Source: Rhypophila decipiens (taxonomy: Eukaryota; Ascomycota; Sordariomycetes; Sordariales; Naviculisporaceae). Taken from it: a stretch of 64,000 nt of DNA. Both the position numbers and the translations under genes were made by a program. The notes under the pieces are model-generated. The model ran no database searches and was not told the DNA's origin. It worked only from the letters and a program-made list of their open reading frames with translations. Positions 35,466 to 47,251 of this stretch are shown here, one piece after another. The DNA lies in contig MU858073.1 in assembly GCA_033297075.1 (NCBI GenBank), positions 1-64,000 on the forward strand, given 5' to 3'. Position 1 is the stretch's first letter. Each line of letters begins with the position of its first letter.

Positions 35466-37010
35466 TTGATTTTTAAAGTCATACGACGAAGCACTCGATA
35501 AGGAAACAGTCTTGGGAGTCAAGTCTTCCTCGAGCTGCCTTAGCAATTACATGCGTATAACCATACGTATAAGCGCCTCTCGGGATGATAATTCGTAGCA
35601 GCCAAAAAGTCATCTCATCCACAAGGGATGTCCTACAATATACTTTATGGCATTGAAAAGGTTAATAAAAGCCCGACCCTTGCCAAGTCGTGGAATACCG
35701 CAATCGGTGGCGGATAAGGAGCAAGTGTTCCAATTACCCAGGCATAACCATGATTGCCATCTGGGACCAGAAAAGGATAACCACGTTTTATTCCTGGCTA
35801 CGTGGAAAAAGGAGGTTATGTAACGGTTTACATATACTTCGGGCCCGAAAAGTCTGTCTCGAGTGACCAGAACACTATCTTCAAGGTAAACTTTGGCGAA
35901 GGGACGAACGTTTGAACTTTGAAAACGGTAATTGTTGAAGTGGCGGCAGAAGAAGGCACTACGCCACACGTGAAGATGCTTGTGTACCATATGGAAACCG
36001 CACAGGCCGCCTAGAAGACTCTGGATATTTTTGCACGAAGATCGAATTCACTTGCCCATCTCTCCGTATCTGTAATCGGCTTCAGGAGGGGAAAAGTGCA
36101 GAATGATGGAGGTGTCGTCGCCTTGCCAAGATCTGGACCAACCTCTGTGCACTAGCCCGCACTAGCCACATCCAGGGGCCCCTGTAACTTTTCTTGGGTT
36201 CCATGTGCGTCCCTGGAAAACGATTCTGCCAAGACTCTGTTAAGAATATACTTTTTTCAATGTGGGGCGTAGCCAGTGCGGCCTGCCAATTCCATCTCGA
36301 AATTGCATGCATTGGCCAGCAGGCTCCCGCTCCCAAAGTCGCGCACTAATGCCGTCAGCCACGCTCTAGAGACTTCGATTGATTTCCATCGGGAGGGGCT
36401 GAATGCCTGGGTGGAGGGGCCTGGCAGGGGAAGGCGACGAGTTGAATGGGACTCCGAGAATTTCAGCCTCTCTCCCGTCATCCCTCTTTGCGCACTTGCA
36501 GTTCTGCAAGCTTTCCAACAGAAGTCGGTTTTACCCCTTCATCACTATTTGAATCCCGAGCCGGACAATTTCCTTTTCCCAAGTCTTCCACCAGCATAAC
36601 TTTCCGGAGATACCAATACTTTCAACATCTTCAGAGGCCTCTTGCCCGATCTTCAAATATCGTCCCCAACAAGAGCCAACGCGCACAGGTCGCAATTACA
36701 CTGTCCCGAGTTTTTTCTTCCAACGCATTCTTGGTAAGCATTTTCTGCCTCCCTCCTGCCCCCTGTTGTCCGACTCGGTCAACCACCGCGGGGTCAACCG
36801 GCCCCTCAACTCGACCCCTTTTCCCCTATCTTTACCAACCCTTCGCAGACTCGGCTTGACTGACCGACATCCCAGACTTAGAAACTTTGATCCAGCGCGA
36901 TCTCTCCGAACTCGCTTCCGCAAGCCCTGCTTAAAGCGGTAGCCTCGAGTCACACACATTCCTCACTTCCCCCCGTCGTCACACACATCTCAGTCGACTA
37001 GACCGCCAAG

Positions 37011-38433
37011 ATGGTCAAAGAAACCAAGCTATACGACTGCCTAGGCGTATGTTCTCGGTCCCGATTGTCTTTTTGTAGAAGCAGAGTTGTTAATGCAGTC
37101 AATAGGTCTCTCCTACTGCCACAGAACAGGAGTTGAAGAAGGCGTACAAGACCGGCGCTCTGAAATACCATCCCGGTATGGCACAGTCTCCTCCAAGTTC
37201 CGCCTGGGATATCGGTTTCTAACTTTGACGCAGACAAGAACGCACACAACCCCGCTGCGGAAGAGAAATTCAAGGAAATCTCACATGCCTACGAAATCCT
37301 CTCAGACTCACAAAAGCGCGCAGTCTACGACCAGTATGGTGAGGCCGGCCTAGATGGCGCTGCCGGCGGTGGCGGTGGCATGGCTGCCGAGGACCTCTTT
37401 GCTCAGTTCTTCGGCGGTGGTAGCTTCGGCGGCGGACTCGGTGGCATGTTCAGCGGCATGAATCATAACCGCGCGCCCCCCAAGGCCAAGACGATCCACC
37501 ATGTTCACAACGTCTCATTGGAGGACATCTATCGCGGAAAGGTCTCCAAGCTGGCTCTCCAGCGCTCCATCATCTGCCCCAAGTGCGACGGCCGTGGTGG
37601 TAAGGAGGGGAGTGTCCGCCGATGCGCTGGTTGTGATGGTCAGGGTATGAAGACGATGATGCGCCAGATGGGACCTATGATCCAGCGCTTCCAGACCGTA
37701 TGCCCAGACTGCAACGGCGAGGGTGAACTCTTCAAGGAGAAGGATCGTTGCAAGCAATGCATGGGTAAGAAGACCGTCGTCGACCGGAAAGTCCTCCACG
37801 TCCACGTCGATCGTGGTGTCAAGAGCGGCACCAAGGTCGAATTCCGCGGAGAAGGCGACCAAGCACCTGGCGTCCAGCCAGGTGATGTCGTATTCCAGAT
37901 CGAACAGAAGCCACACCCCCGGTTCACCCGCAAAGACGACGACCTCCTTTACCATGCCGATATTGAGCTGGTAACAGCCCTCGCGGGTGGCCAGATCTTT
38001 ATCGAGCATCTCGATGACAGGTGGTTGAATGTTGAGATTCTTCCTGGTGAGGCGATTGCGCCAAGTAAGTTCGACCGGCTTCAAGTCCATATCCCGTTTA
38101 CGTTTTGCTAACTTTGTCGTCGTAGATGCCGTCAAGATGATCCGTGGCCAGGGTATGCCGTCGTACCGTCACCACGATTACGGCAACATGTATATCCAGT
38201 TCAACGTCAAGTTCCCCGAGAAGGGCTGGACTCAGGATACCGCTGCCTTCGATGCGCTCCGACAAATACTGCCGGCACCAGCAGTCGTCAACGTACCTCC
38301 GAAGGACGCCATCCAGGAGCCGGCCGATCTCGAGGATGCGGCAAACGGCGAGAAGGGCTTCGACCCAATGGCCGTGGACGATGATGATGAGGGCCATGCA
38401 GGAGGGGAGCGCGTCCAGTGCGCCTCGCAGTAA
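37011..38433 (+). CDS. mas5: Type I Hsp40 co-chaperone, Ydj1/Mas5 orthologue
   Basis: Exons 37011-37046, 37106-37175, 37234-38064 and 38126-38433; 414 aa (yeast Ydj1 has 409). The J domain (LYDCLGVSPTATEQELKKAY) has its HPD rebuilt across intron 2. A short Gly/Phe-rich linker follows, then four CxxCxGxG-type zinc repeats (CPKCDGRG, CAGCDGQG, CPDCNGEG, CKQCMGKK), the two-part substrate domain and a C-terminal CASQ box. CASQ is the same farnesylation signal that ends yeast Ydj1, so membrane attachment is likely. It stimulates Hsp70 ATPase in protein folding and in import into mitochondria and ER. The fourth zinc repeat ends GKK rather than GxG, which is common in the family. No tight heat-shock element was seen upstream. 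Confidence 0.95.
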
Positions 38434-39725
38434 AACCCCCACTGGTGCCCGTAAAAACCGATAATGATACCCCTCACGCACCAGACACTGGGCGAGCCAG
38501 TACTTACCCGACCCTGCGCTATATCGGCTGGGTGTACCCATGTTACAAGGCGATGTTTTCCCTACTTGTCGCTCGAGGAAACGCCCCCGATGTAGTTCTA
38601 ATGTTGAACCAAGTTATGATATCATGAGAGCCGGCGGGAAGAGGAGTTGTGAAAAAGGGTTGTTGCTGGCCAGGTTTTTCTGGCTAGTGTGTTAATGATG
38701 GACAAATTTGTGGTCTGTTTGCGGGGTCGGCCTGGGTTTTGGTGTGTAAGAAACCTGGAATAGACGATCACACACACGAACCTGTAGTTCGGCGGCATGC
38801 ATGGGCGCTTTTTTTTCCTGGACGGGTAAAGGTTTCACTCTATCTGTCTTGGTCTCTCGCATCCCTTTTTTTCCGTCTACTTGCTATTGCTCTCTACTTG
38901 GTGGACGGGACACATTTCCTCTTTTTTTGGCTCATTTTTCTGGTCCCCTGTTTCGTCTCACATCACATTTATTTCAACACATGCTTCTTTTTAATGGCAG
39001 GGAAACGGCGTTCTAGAGGATAGAGTGAGCGACGAAGGCAGCTAATATGAAAGACTACGCTTTCATGATCAAGTCTATATATGTTTTTCTGGACCGTTTC
39101 TGAATTTTGGCTGCTGTGAGGGTACTGTGGTGGTGTGATGTCTTGGTCTCAAGTCTTGGTCTCAAGGTCGACACTAGTAAGTTCTACATCCTCGTGTGAA
39201 CTTGCCTCCTTGACTCTGTATGTAAATCTGTACTCCCTGTGTAGCATCTATAGCATGATATGTCAAGGGGAGATGGTATTTTTGTCGGTTATCCAGATAA
39301 GATGTGGTCACATGTCTGATGTATGTATACCTGTACGTAGCTACCGGGTAGCAAATAAGGTAGCTATTCTTAAGTAAAAAAGAATTTGTGTTTTTTGCTT
39401 TCGCTGGCCCACACGGCAATCCTCAATTGAAAAATCCACAGTCAGACATAGTACCATAGTCCACGAGTCCTCAGAGTAAGGTAGCTATGAATCAACAAAG
39501 GTGCTCACAGTATCGCGACGATGTATCATCAATTTCTCGTCATGTCTCGACGCTGATGTTATCGGTCTCGCTGCCTCCATGTCCTCATAGTTTGCCCGCG
39601 TGGTCATAATCCGTTATAGTTACATGCCTGAGTCTGCCATTGCTGTCAAAATAGAGTTAAGATACACGCCTTGGTGCTGCTTCCCTTTTCACTTCAGCAA
39701 CCGACCTTCTCGGGGGTTTATTCGG
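38434..39725. other. Convergent 3' intergenic region
   Basis: 1.3 kb between the Hsp40 and Trm82 genes; T-rich 3' UTR-like sequence up to about 39050. Nothing else recognised. Confidence 0.5.
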
Positions 39726-41456
39726 CTACTCAAAATCCGTGGCAGTCTTGCGCAAACTCTCGGTGGTGTACAGTATCTTTTGTAATTCCTGAACGGTTAT
39801 GGGGTTGCTCTCTTCGGGAGAGGAACCGGTTGATGGTTCGGGGCCTTTGATGACTTGCTCGGTTGGATGCCATTGACCTTGCTCGAGTGAGAATACCCGA
39901 AGCGATGGGGTGGTGGTCGTAGCCGCGGGTTCGGTTGTATTTTCCGTGGATGAGGTAGTGATGCTGTTGGGGTCTACAGCTACTAAGAGGCGAGGGGAGG
40001 GAGAGGAGTGGAGGTATTCGACGTCTAGGGGGTTGTTTCCGTTTGGGAGGGGGATTGTTTGGGCGTGCTGGAGGGTCGTCTCTGAGTCTTTGAGCTGGAA
40101 GCAGAATATGGCTGGGATGCTGAAGGGATATATAATGTTAGCTGAGCAGCTGTGGGAGGGGTTGGGTTTGGTATTTGTTGTTGGGACTTGCCGTTCGCAG
40201 ATGACGAAGACGAGGGTGTGATCGTCACTCTTGTTGTTCTCATCACCCTTCTTGTTAATTTGCTTGGGACGGGTAGCAAAGATACGAGTCACGGCGAGCT
40301 TGGCCATCTCGGGAGCCAGCTTTTGGGCTTCCTTGAGCAGGTCTGTTTTGGACAGACGCTGGTTTGAAACCCAATTCCAGACATAGAGCTCGTCGTCGCC
40401 ACCGCCGGAAATGAGTAGGTCCGGTCTGAGAGGCGGAATGCAGATAGTGCTGATGAACTCGTCATGACCTAGACAGAATCCCTCAATCACATGAGTCTGG
40501 GGTATTGACCTTGTGATGCGGATGTGCTCGTCCCTGTCGGCAGTTATGATGTACGGCTTGTTGTTCTTCGGGCTGGTCCCCACGGCGATGGCCGTCAACA
40601 TCGAGACATGACCCAGAAGAAGGATATGTTCGAACTGGGGGCCCTCTGCCTTCTCCTCCTTGGCTCGCTGTTCCAGTACGAGTTTCTGATTCTCGAGGGC
40701 CTTCCGGTTGCGGACGGTGTGAACTGTGAACTCGTTGGCCTGCGGCTTGTAAGCTTGCGAGGCTGCAGGGGTGGCGCTGCGAGACTTCTGCTGTGCAGCT
40801 GAGGTTTCCTTGGACCATTGCCCATCTTCCGATTCGATGAGTGGTAGTCCGTAGACATCGCCGAATTTGTCAGCTGAGAGGATGGTTCTGTTGTCAGGTG
40901 TGATGGCGATATCACAGGGCCGTTTGGGCATTTGTCTAGTACGTTTGTGTTTAGGTCCGGTTCTTACGCGTCAGAAGTATTTTGGCGAGTCCACTCACCT
41001 TTCGCTCAACAGCCTGAGATTTCCAGCCCCATCGTGCTCAAAGACCCGGATTGTCTTGTCAGAACCAGTAATAGCTACAAGATGCCGGCCATCGGTCGTG
41101 GAATACAGTCCTTGAACAAAGGCTCTATCGGTAGGGGTGGTGTATGATTTGCCCTTCTTCTTGGGCTTGGTCTCTGGCGCTCCAGCACCCTCGGCATCAC
41201 CGCTTCCATTCGAGGGAGCAGCCTCTTGCGAGGACTCGACCTTCCTGCGCTTAGTAGGCGGCCCATCTGCGGCAGATGATTCCTTCTGTTGCTCTGTGGC
41301 CGAGGCCTCTTGACCTTTGGTTTGCTGTTGCTGCTTTACCGGGTATTCCCAAGCAGAGATGTACTCGAGGTCAGAGTTGAAAGAGTAAATACTGCCGGCA
41401 CGAGCAGCAAATACGACACCTCCGCACACCTTGAGGATATGATAAGGTAGAGACAT
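39726..41456 (-). CDS. trm82: tRNA (guanine-N7)-methyltransferase non-catalytic subunit Trm82 (WD repeat)
   Basis: Complement of 40999-41456 and 39726-40935; 555 aa. The 63-bp intron (gtgagt...actag) joins LLSE-R to QMPKRPCDIAITPDN. It is a WD-repeat beta-propeller with Trm82/WDR4 landmarks: VQGLYSTTDGRHLVAITGSDKTIRV, KRPCDIAITPDNRTILSADKFGDVY, LLGHVSMLTAIAV, ITADRDEHIRITRSIPQT, GFCLGHDEFISTICI and LLISGGGDDELYVWNW. Between the first two blades is a charged, Lys/Gln-rich insert (about residues 40-105) with a likely nuclear signal, PTKRRKVE. Trm82 holds the catalytic Trm8 in an active form to make m7G46 in tRNA. Trm8 is not in this window. It is divergent from the P0 gene. Confidence 0.93.
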
Positions 41457-42051
41457 GATGGTCTAGTAAGGCGTATGACACCCGGTAGAAAGGTGTCTTT
41501 CTAAGATCCTATATCAACTTGGTTAGCTTCTGTCCTTTTCATAGCTTGGCAGTTTCCCTTTAGCAGACAGAGATGGAGGTACCTGAGTGGAAAAGAATGG
41601 GTTTCGTGATGTGTATAGATGCAAGTTCTTGCCAATTGTTGATCTATAGAGTTGTACTGTGCATGAAGATACCAATTGAGAAATACAAACTCATTCAAGT
41701 CTCGTCCAATTCCTCTCAGAGCACATGTTTGTTGAATTTATACCTTGATCCACTCATCGGCCAAAGCTTCTTCAAGACTGTTGCAACGATAGACCCCACC
41801 ACGACAGGAAGTTAATCGGAAGTGGGGGGCAGAGCTTGAAGGGCTGTGATTGGCCAACAGCTCAAAGCAGGCAGCCCTGGGACCCACAGTTTTTCCCATG
41901 CCGGCCACAACATCATCTAAATCCAAAATTCTAGGTTGGAGAACTTCCAAAAAACATCACCATCTTCACAATTCAAAGGACACCGATCCTCCTCCATCCA
42001 CAACACAACTTAGGGCCCTGAAAAAACCTGTCTTCAGAAAAATAAGAAGCC
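41457..42051. promoter_or_regulatory. Shared divergent promoter of trm82 and P0
   Basis: 595 bp between the two starts. The P0-proximal part is A/C-rich leader (CACCATCTTCACAATTC-like). No specific factor site can be named with confidence. Two translation-related genes sharing one promoter region could be co-regulated, but that is inference. Confidence 0.45.
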
Positions 42052-43460
42052 ATGGGGGGGTAAGTTATTTTTCCTTTTTTTTCCCAGCAGAAGACTCGAC
42101 TCGAGGCGAGAATATTTGTTCTGTCGCGGTCTCGAAAATCTTTCATTCACGACAGCGAATTCCCCTCGGGGCGAAATCTGTGGATTTTGGGCGCGAATTT
42201 TTCGCCATTTCCAGCAGAAGAGTCGCTCGAAAGAACGAAGAAATGTTCTGGCCAAGAGCAGTCGCACATTGAATTTCTGGAGCAGGGCACTGACTTTGTC
42301 CATAGACTTAAGCAAAACAAGGCCGAGTACTTCAACCGTCTCAAGTCGTACTTGACGGACTACAAGAGCGTAAGTGCGATCTGGCGATTTGCCCTGGCGC
42401 GAATACCTACCCTACCGCCTTGTCCCTACTGTCGAGCAAAGATATGCCGAGGTCGACCGAAGCAGGGTTGGTGGGGAATATTGCCTTGGGTTTGGGTTGC
42501 GTCAGGCTTTGAACAGTCAACTGACATGCACTAGATCTTCATTGTCTCCGTCGACAATGTCAGCTCCCAGCAGATGCACCAGATTCGTCAGGCGCTGAGA
42601 GGCGATGCCGTTATCTTGATGGGCAAGAACACCATGGTCCGTCGTGCTCTCAAGACCTTCCTCACCGATACCCCCGAGTACGAGCGTCTCCTCCCCTTCG
42701 TCAAGGGCAACATCGGTTTCGTCTTCACCAATGGAGAGTTGAAGGACATCCGCGACAAGATCCTCGCCAACAAGGTGGCTGCCCCCGCGAGAGCTGGTGC
42801 CGTTGCGCCCGCCGACGTCTGGGTGCCCGCCGGCAACACTGGCATGGAACCCGGCAAGACCTCTTTCTTCCAGGCCCTCGGTGTCCCCACCAAGATTGCT
42901 CGTGGTACCATTGAAATCACCACCGACTTGAAGCTCGTTGAGGCTGGCAACAAGGTCGGAGCCTCCGAGGCTTCGCTTCTCAACTTGCTCAACATCTCTC
43001 CCTTCACCTACGGTATGGCCATCACTCAGGTTTACGACCAGGGCAACACCTTCGGTGCTGAGGTTCTCGATATCGGCGAGGACCAGCTCTTGAAGGCGTT
43101 CTCGACTGCCATCACCACTGTTGCATGCATCTCGCTTGCCATTGGTTACCCCACTCTGCCCTCCGTCTTCCACTCTATTGTCAACACCTACAAGAGAGTC
43201 CTTGCCGTTGCCCTCGCGACCGAGATCAGCTGGCCCGAGATCGAGGAGCTCAAGGACCGCATTGCCAACCCCGACGCCTATGCGGCTGCTGCCCCGGCTG
43301 CTACTGAGGCTGCCGCGACCACCACTGAGACCAAGGCCGAGGAGAAGGAGGATTCTGAGGAGGAGGGATCCGACGAGGAGGGTGGATTCGGTGATCTCTT
43401 GTTAGTATATCCTGGTTCCAAAATGTGTGACTTGCAGCTAACGCGATTTTCAGCGGTTAA
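42052..43460 (+). CDS. rpp0: 60S acidic ribosomal protein P0 (uL10), ribosomal stalk base
   Basis: Exons 42052-42059, 42306-42369, 42535-43400 and 43454-43460; 314 aa, normal for P0. The first coding exon is only 8 nt (ATGGGGGG) and the last only 7 nt. Intron 1 (gtaagt...catag) gives [17 protein letters not shown]; intron 2 gives [14 protein letters not shown]. The rRNA-binding body is clear ([40 protein letters not shown]), followed by an Ala-rich hinge and an acidic tail. With the last splice (gttagt...ttcag) the tail ends GGFGDLFG instead of the usual eukaryotic GFGLFD. P0 anchors P1/P2 dimers in the GTPase-associated centre. Codon use is strongly biased, as expected for a highly expressed gene. 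Confidence 0.93.
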
Positions 43461-43996
43461 ACAACCCGACAATACGAAGTCATCAATCGGTCAAACACAG
43501 TTTGAGGTTCTCTTGGAGCCGCACTATTGGTCTGGGTGTGGAAGAGCCTCTAGGAAAATCTTCCAGCAGCTACATAGGTCATTTTGCGACACAATACAAG
43601 CGAAACTAATACTGTGAACTAACTTGAACACTCGTCTATTGTTGTACGTGGTTTATGCTATGTGTGTGACGATGACAGTCGCAGAATCAACAGTCTCTCT
43701 AGGTTAGTAACCCTCTCCTCCGTATTTATTTCTCTTACACTACTCCGTGTCGATGATTATACCAAGTGAACAAAGAGCTTTTTAACCCTGAATCTTCATG
43801 GATGAGAAACCCATCAACACCTAATGAGACACAACCTTCCCATTTTGTCATTATTCAAGAATTGCTTTATAAATACATGATGAGATAAAGGCTAATGGTA
43901 TCATACAGACTTTTTGCTTTCTCCAAATACCGGTATGTGATGAGCACCTCTAAAGGAAAAGAACACTCGTATCTTACAATATCCCGCACCAGCTCC
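43461..43996. other. Convergent 3' intergenic region
   Basis: 536 bp between P0 and msh1. AT-leaning 3' UTR-like sequence; nothing further seen. Confidence 0.55.
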
Positions 43997-46900
43997 CTAT
44001 GTAGACGGCACCGGTACTCCTGAGCGACTCAACACCTTCTTGGCCACCTCAACCGCAAGGTCTGGCAGCCCAGCCAACCCTGCCACTTTGAGCGCGTGAC
44101 TTGATCGATTGACCCCCTTCCGTAGCTTGTGTACATAGACGAATCCACCTTGTCCATCTTCTTCCACATCAGTGCAGTACGTCTCTATTGCTCGTGCACC
44201 TCGTGGTTTCCCAGCCGGTTGTTGATCCGTCACCAACATGTCCTCCTCGGCAGCTAAATCCGCCACGGCGTGAAAATGCGTAGCAAACAAGCCGCGGCAC
44301 TTGTTTACATGGACGAGATGATGTAAGCTGGCAAAGGCAACTGCTGTCCCGTCCTCGGGCGTCGTGCCGCGACCAATCTCGTCCATTATCACAAACGATC
44401 GGGGTGTTGCTTGCCGCAGGATGATGGCAGTCTCTAACATCTCGACCATGAAAGTGGATTGGTTGTTGTAGAGGTTATCTGCTGATCCGACGCGACTAAA
44501 GATTGCGTCTACCAGGCCGAGTTCTGCGTAGTCGGCTGGCACGTAGCAGCCTATTTGGGAGAGGATGGTGATGAGGGCGTTTTGGCGGAGGAAGGTGGAT
44601 TTTCCGGCCATGTTGGGGCCTGTTACTAGCCAGATTCTGCCACTCCCCTGGGGATGATTGGAATCGTTGGTGGTGTTACCGAGGATGCAATCGTTTTGTT
44701 GAAAGAGGCGACCTTGTTCTGCTAGACCGCCTTCTACGGTTGGGTGTCGACCGCCGATTATTACCGTGCGTTGGGAGTTGTTTAGGATTGGGCGGGTGAG
44801 GTTTTGCTCTATTGCTAGCCGGGCGAAGGAGGTTGTTATGTCGAGCTCGTCGAGGACTGAGGCGTTGCGGCGGAGTTTGACTAGGTTGTGGATTACCTGC
44901 TCGCGGAGGGAGGCGAACACCCGGTTCTCCTCGGCGCGGATTTGACAACGGGTCTTGTCGAGTTGCGAGCCGAGAGATGTCCATTCTGGCTGGTGGAAGG
45001 AGCGTGTTGTTCTGCTGGAGGAGAGGGTACGGCTCGTGGAGGGGAGCTCGACTTTGCTTGCGTCTTTGCCTTTTACGTGGCAGATGTGGCCTAGCCCGGG
45101 GGTCCATTTGAGTGTGAGGGAGCTGGCGTTTAGTCGGGATCGGAGGGTCTCGGTTAGGGTGTCCTTTTCGCGGGTTAGACTGGCAAGAGAGGCGTGGAGA
45201 TTGGTTAGGGTGGGAGATGCGCCGGGCTTCATTATCCAGACTTCGTTGTCTTGGCTGTAAAAGTTGCGTATGGAGGGGGGCTTTTTCGTGGCCGTGGCCG
45301 TGGTGTTGGTGCTGGTGGCGAGTTTTGCTGCTGCCTTCTTTGGGAGTATGGCAGTGTCTGCTTGAGTCCCCTCGGACTTGACGATCTCTGCTGCCAGGGC
45401 AATCATCTCTCCGGTCTCACTGTCTTCGATTTGATGCTGCTGGACGAGACCTTCCTCGTCAATGGCATCTCTGATCCGTCGTGCTAGTTCCAGTGGCTGT
45501 TCTAGGACTATGCGGCTGATCATGTTGGAGAGACAGTCAGCATTGCTCGGATCTTCGGAAGAAGGAGCGGCAGCAAGGACTGTTTTGAAGCGGTCTACTA
45601 TGTCCTCTGTCGCTTTGATTGTGCTTGCTAGACCGAGGAGGTCGTCTGGATCGCCGCGGTTCAGGGCAAATTTCTGAAGCAGACGCTGGGAATCATGGGT
45701 TCTTCGCAACAGGGTAATGATTGTGTCCCGGAGATCCTGGTCATGGATGAAGCGTGATACCAATTCCTGTCTGAAGTTGATCTCTTGTAGAGAGGTCGAT
45801 GGTGAGCCTGTGTGGGGATTCAGTTAGCCGGTTGGTCTGCTGGTTGAGAGGTTATTTCTCTTACTTAGCCACTCGCCCAGGAGTCTAGCACCGCTCTTGG
45901 TCACAGTCCTTCTGATGGCATGTAACAAACTCCCTTTGAAGAAGTTGTCCTTGATGGTGCTCTTGATTTCTAGAGAACGCATGCTATTCTTGTCAATATT
46001 CATCACAGACTCATGTCGAACAGGAGGCTGAAGCTTGATTCTCAGTCCCTGGAGCCTGTCGTTGACATAGTGTAATAACAGACCTCCGGCCTTTACTTCG
46101 TTGTCAGTGAACTTGTCCATGTTCTGAGCTGGAACCTCTGCCTCCAGCATGGGAGCCCAGTCGCGCATCTGCTGCATCTCTCCTGGAGGCGAGTAGGTGA
46201 GGAGATAGCCTTCCTCAAGGAGGACAGAGATGATATCATGCTCCTGGCGGGACTCAAATGCCTTGTCAACAACTATCTCTCGGGGTGATACTCGCGAGAG
46301 AACGGAGCTCAGTGACGACAGCGTCGTTGGCTGTGTGAAGAAGTACCCCGTTGACAAGTCTAGCCAAGCCAAGCCGATTTCTATGCAAGATGCACTGGCA
46401 GGACCGGCATTGTCACCTTCCGGGAAGTGAACAGCCAGCACATAGTTATTGGCATACGGGTCCATGAAGTTCTCATCGATCAATGTCCCGGGTGTGATGA
46501 TACGGGCGACCCTCCGGTCGTGCATCAAACCGCCCGACTTGATCTTGTCCGAGCTGTCATTGGGAAACTCCTCAGCAATGGCTACATGGCGGCTGAGATC
46601 TTGGACCAGAATCTTGAGGAAACGGTCCAGCTGGAAGAAGGGAAACCCTGCCTGGCAACACAACACGCCTATCAGAAAACTGGGAACACTGGGCACACAA
46701 ATTTGGTAGGTGGAGGACTATATTACCATGGGCACAGCACCAGCGCTTGTTTTCTTTTGGGCTACTTTGAGATTCAACAGTGGGCCATACTCCTCGGCGT
46801 GCTCAAAGTAGAGCTCATAGAAACCGCCAACACGGGTGAGAAGCACGCAGTTATCGAACTTTTGCATATTGCGGCGCGCCTGCAATACTACGGTCGGGTA

Positions 46901-47251
46901 AGCCGGCTCATTCTCTTGCTCCTCAGGTAGCGGCTCTGATGGAACGATTAGGCCCTGTGGTAAATCATCCAACAAGACAGTAGTCGCTGTCTTTTTACCC
47001 CGAGCTTGCAGGCCGAGATGAGGATGGGGATGAATGGCGGAGGAGGCCGGAACATCAACAAGGCCACGCCCAAGCCGGCCGAAGGCACGAGGGCCCCGGG
47101 GCGAGACAGTGGTCACATTTCTGGTGGGAGTGCGGCCGAGAGTGGCGGGACTTTGGACAAATGAAGGACGAGGGGCAGACGAGCCGGTAGGGACTCTGCC
47201 GATACATGCGACCCGGATCTGGGGAACTGAAGATGAACGCGGGACGAGCAT
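43997..47251 (-). CDS. msh1: Mitochondrial DNA mismatch repair protein Msh1 (MutS family)
   Basis: Complement of 46727-47251, 45865-46651 and 43997-45807; 1040 aa. The start is ATG 47251. Residues 1-90 are Arg/Ser/Pro-rich and almost free of acid, like a mitochondrial presequence. The MutS mismatch domain follows, with VGGFYELYFEHAEEYGPLL as the counterpart of the FYE motif, and VPM|AGFPFFQLD across intron 1. The connector and lever domains include a Lys/Thr/Ala-rich insert (LPKKAAAKLATSTNTTATATKK is its core, given in part). The ATPase has GPNMAGKST (about 833-841), STFMVEM, DEIGRGTTPEDG (about 911) and ATHFHAVADLA. Yeast Msh1 maintains mitochondrial DNA. The window holds no MutL partner. 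Confidence 0.93.

Larger units (their letters stand above)
34714..37010. other. Divergent intergenic region carrying a transposon
   Basis: 2.3 kb between the deaminase and the Hsp40 gene. 35035-35465 is a non-autonomous transposon described separately. 35466-36250 has one 126-codon minus-strand open frame (35610-35990) with no recognisable family. 36270-37010 is pyrimidine-rich and reads as the Hsp40 promoter and leader. I looked for tight GAAnnTTC heat-shock elements close to the start and found none that convinced me. Confidence 0.5.
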
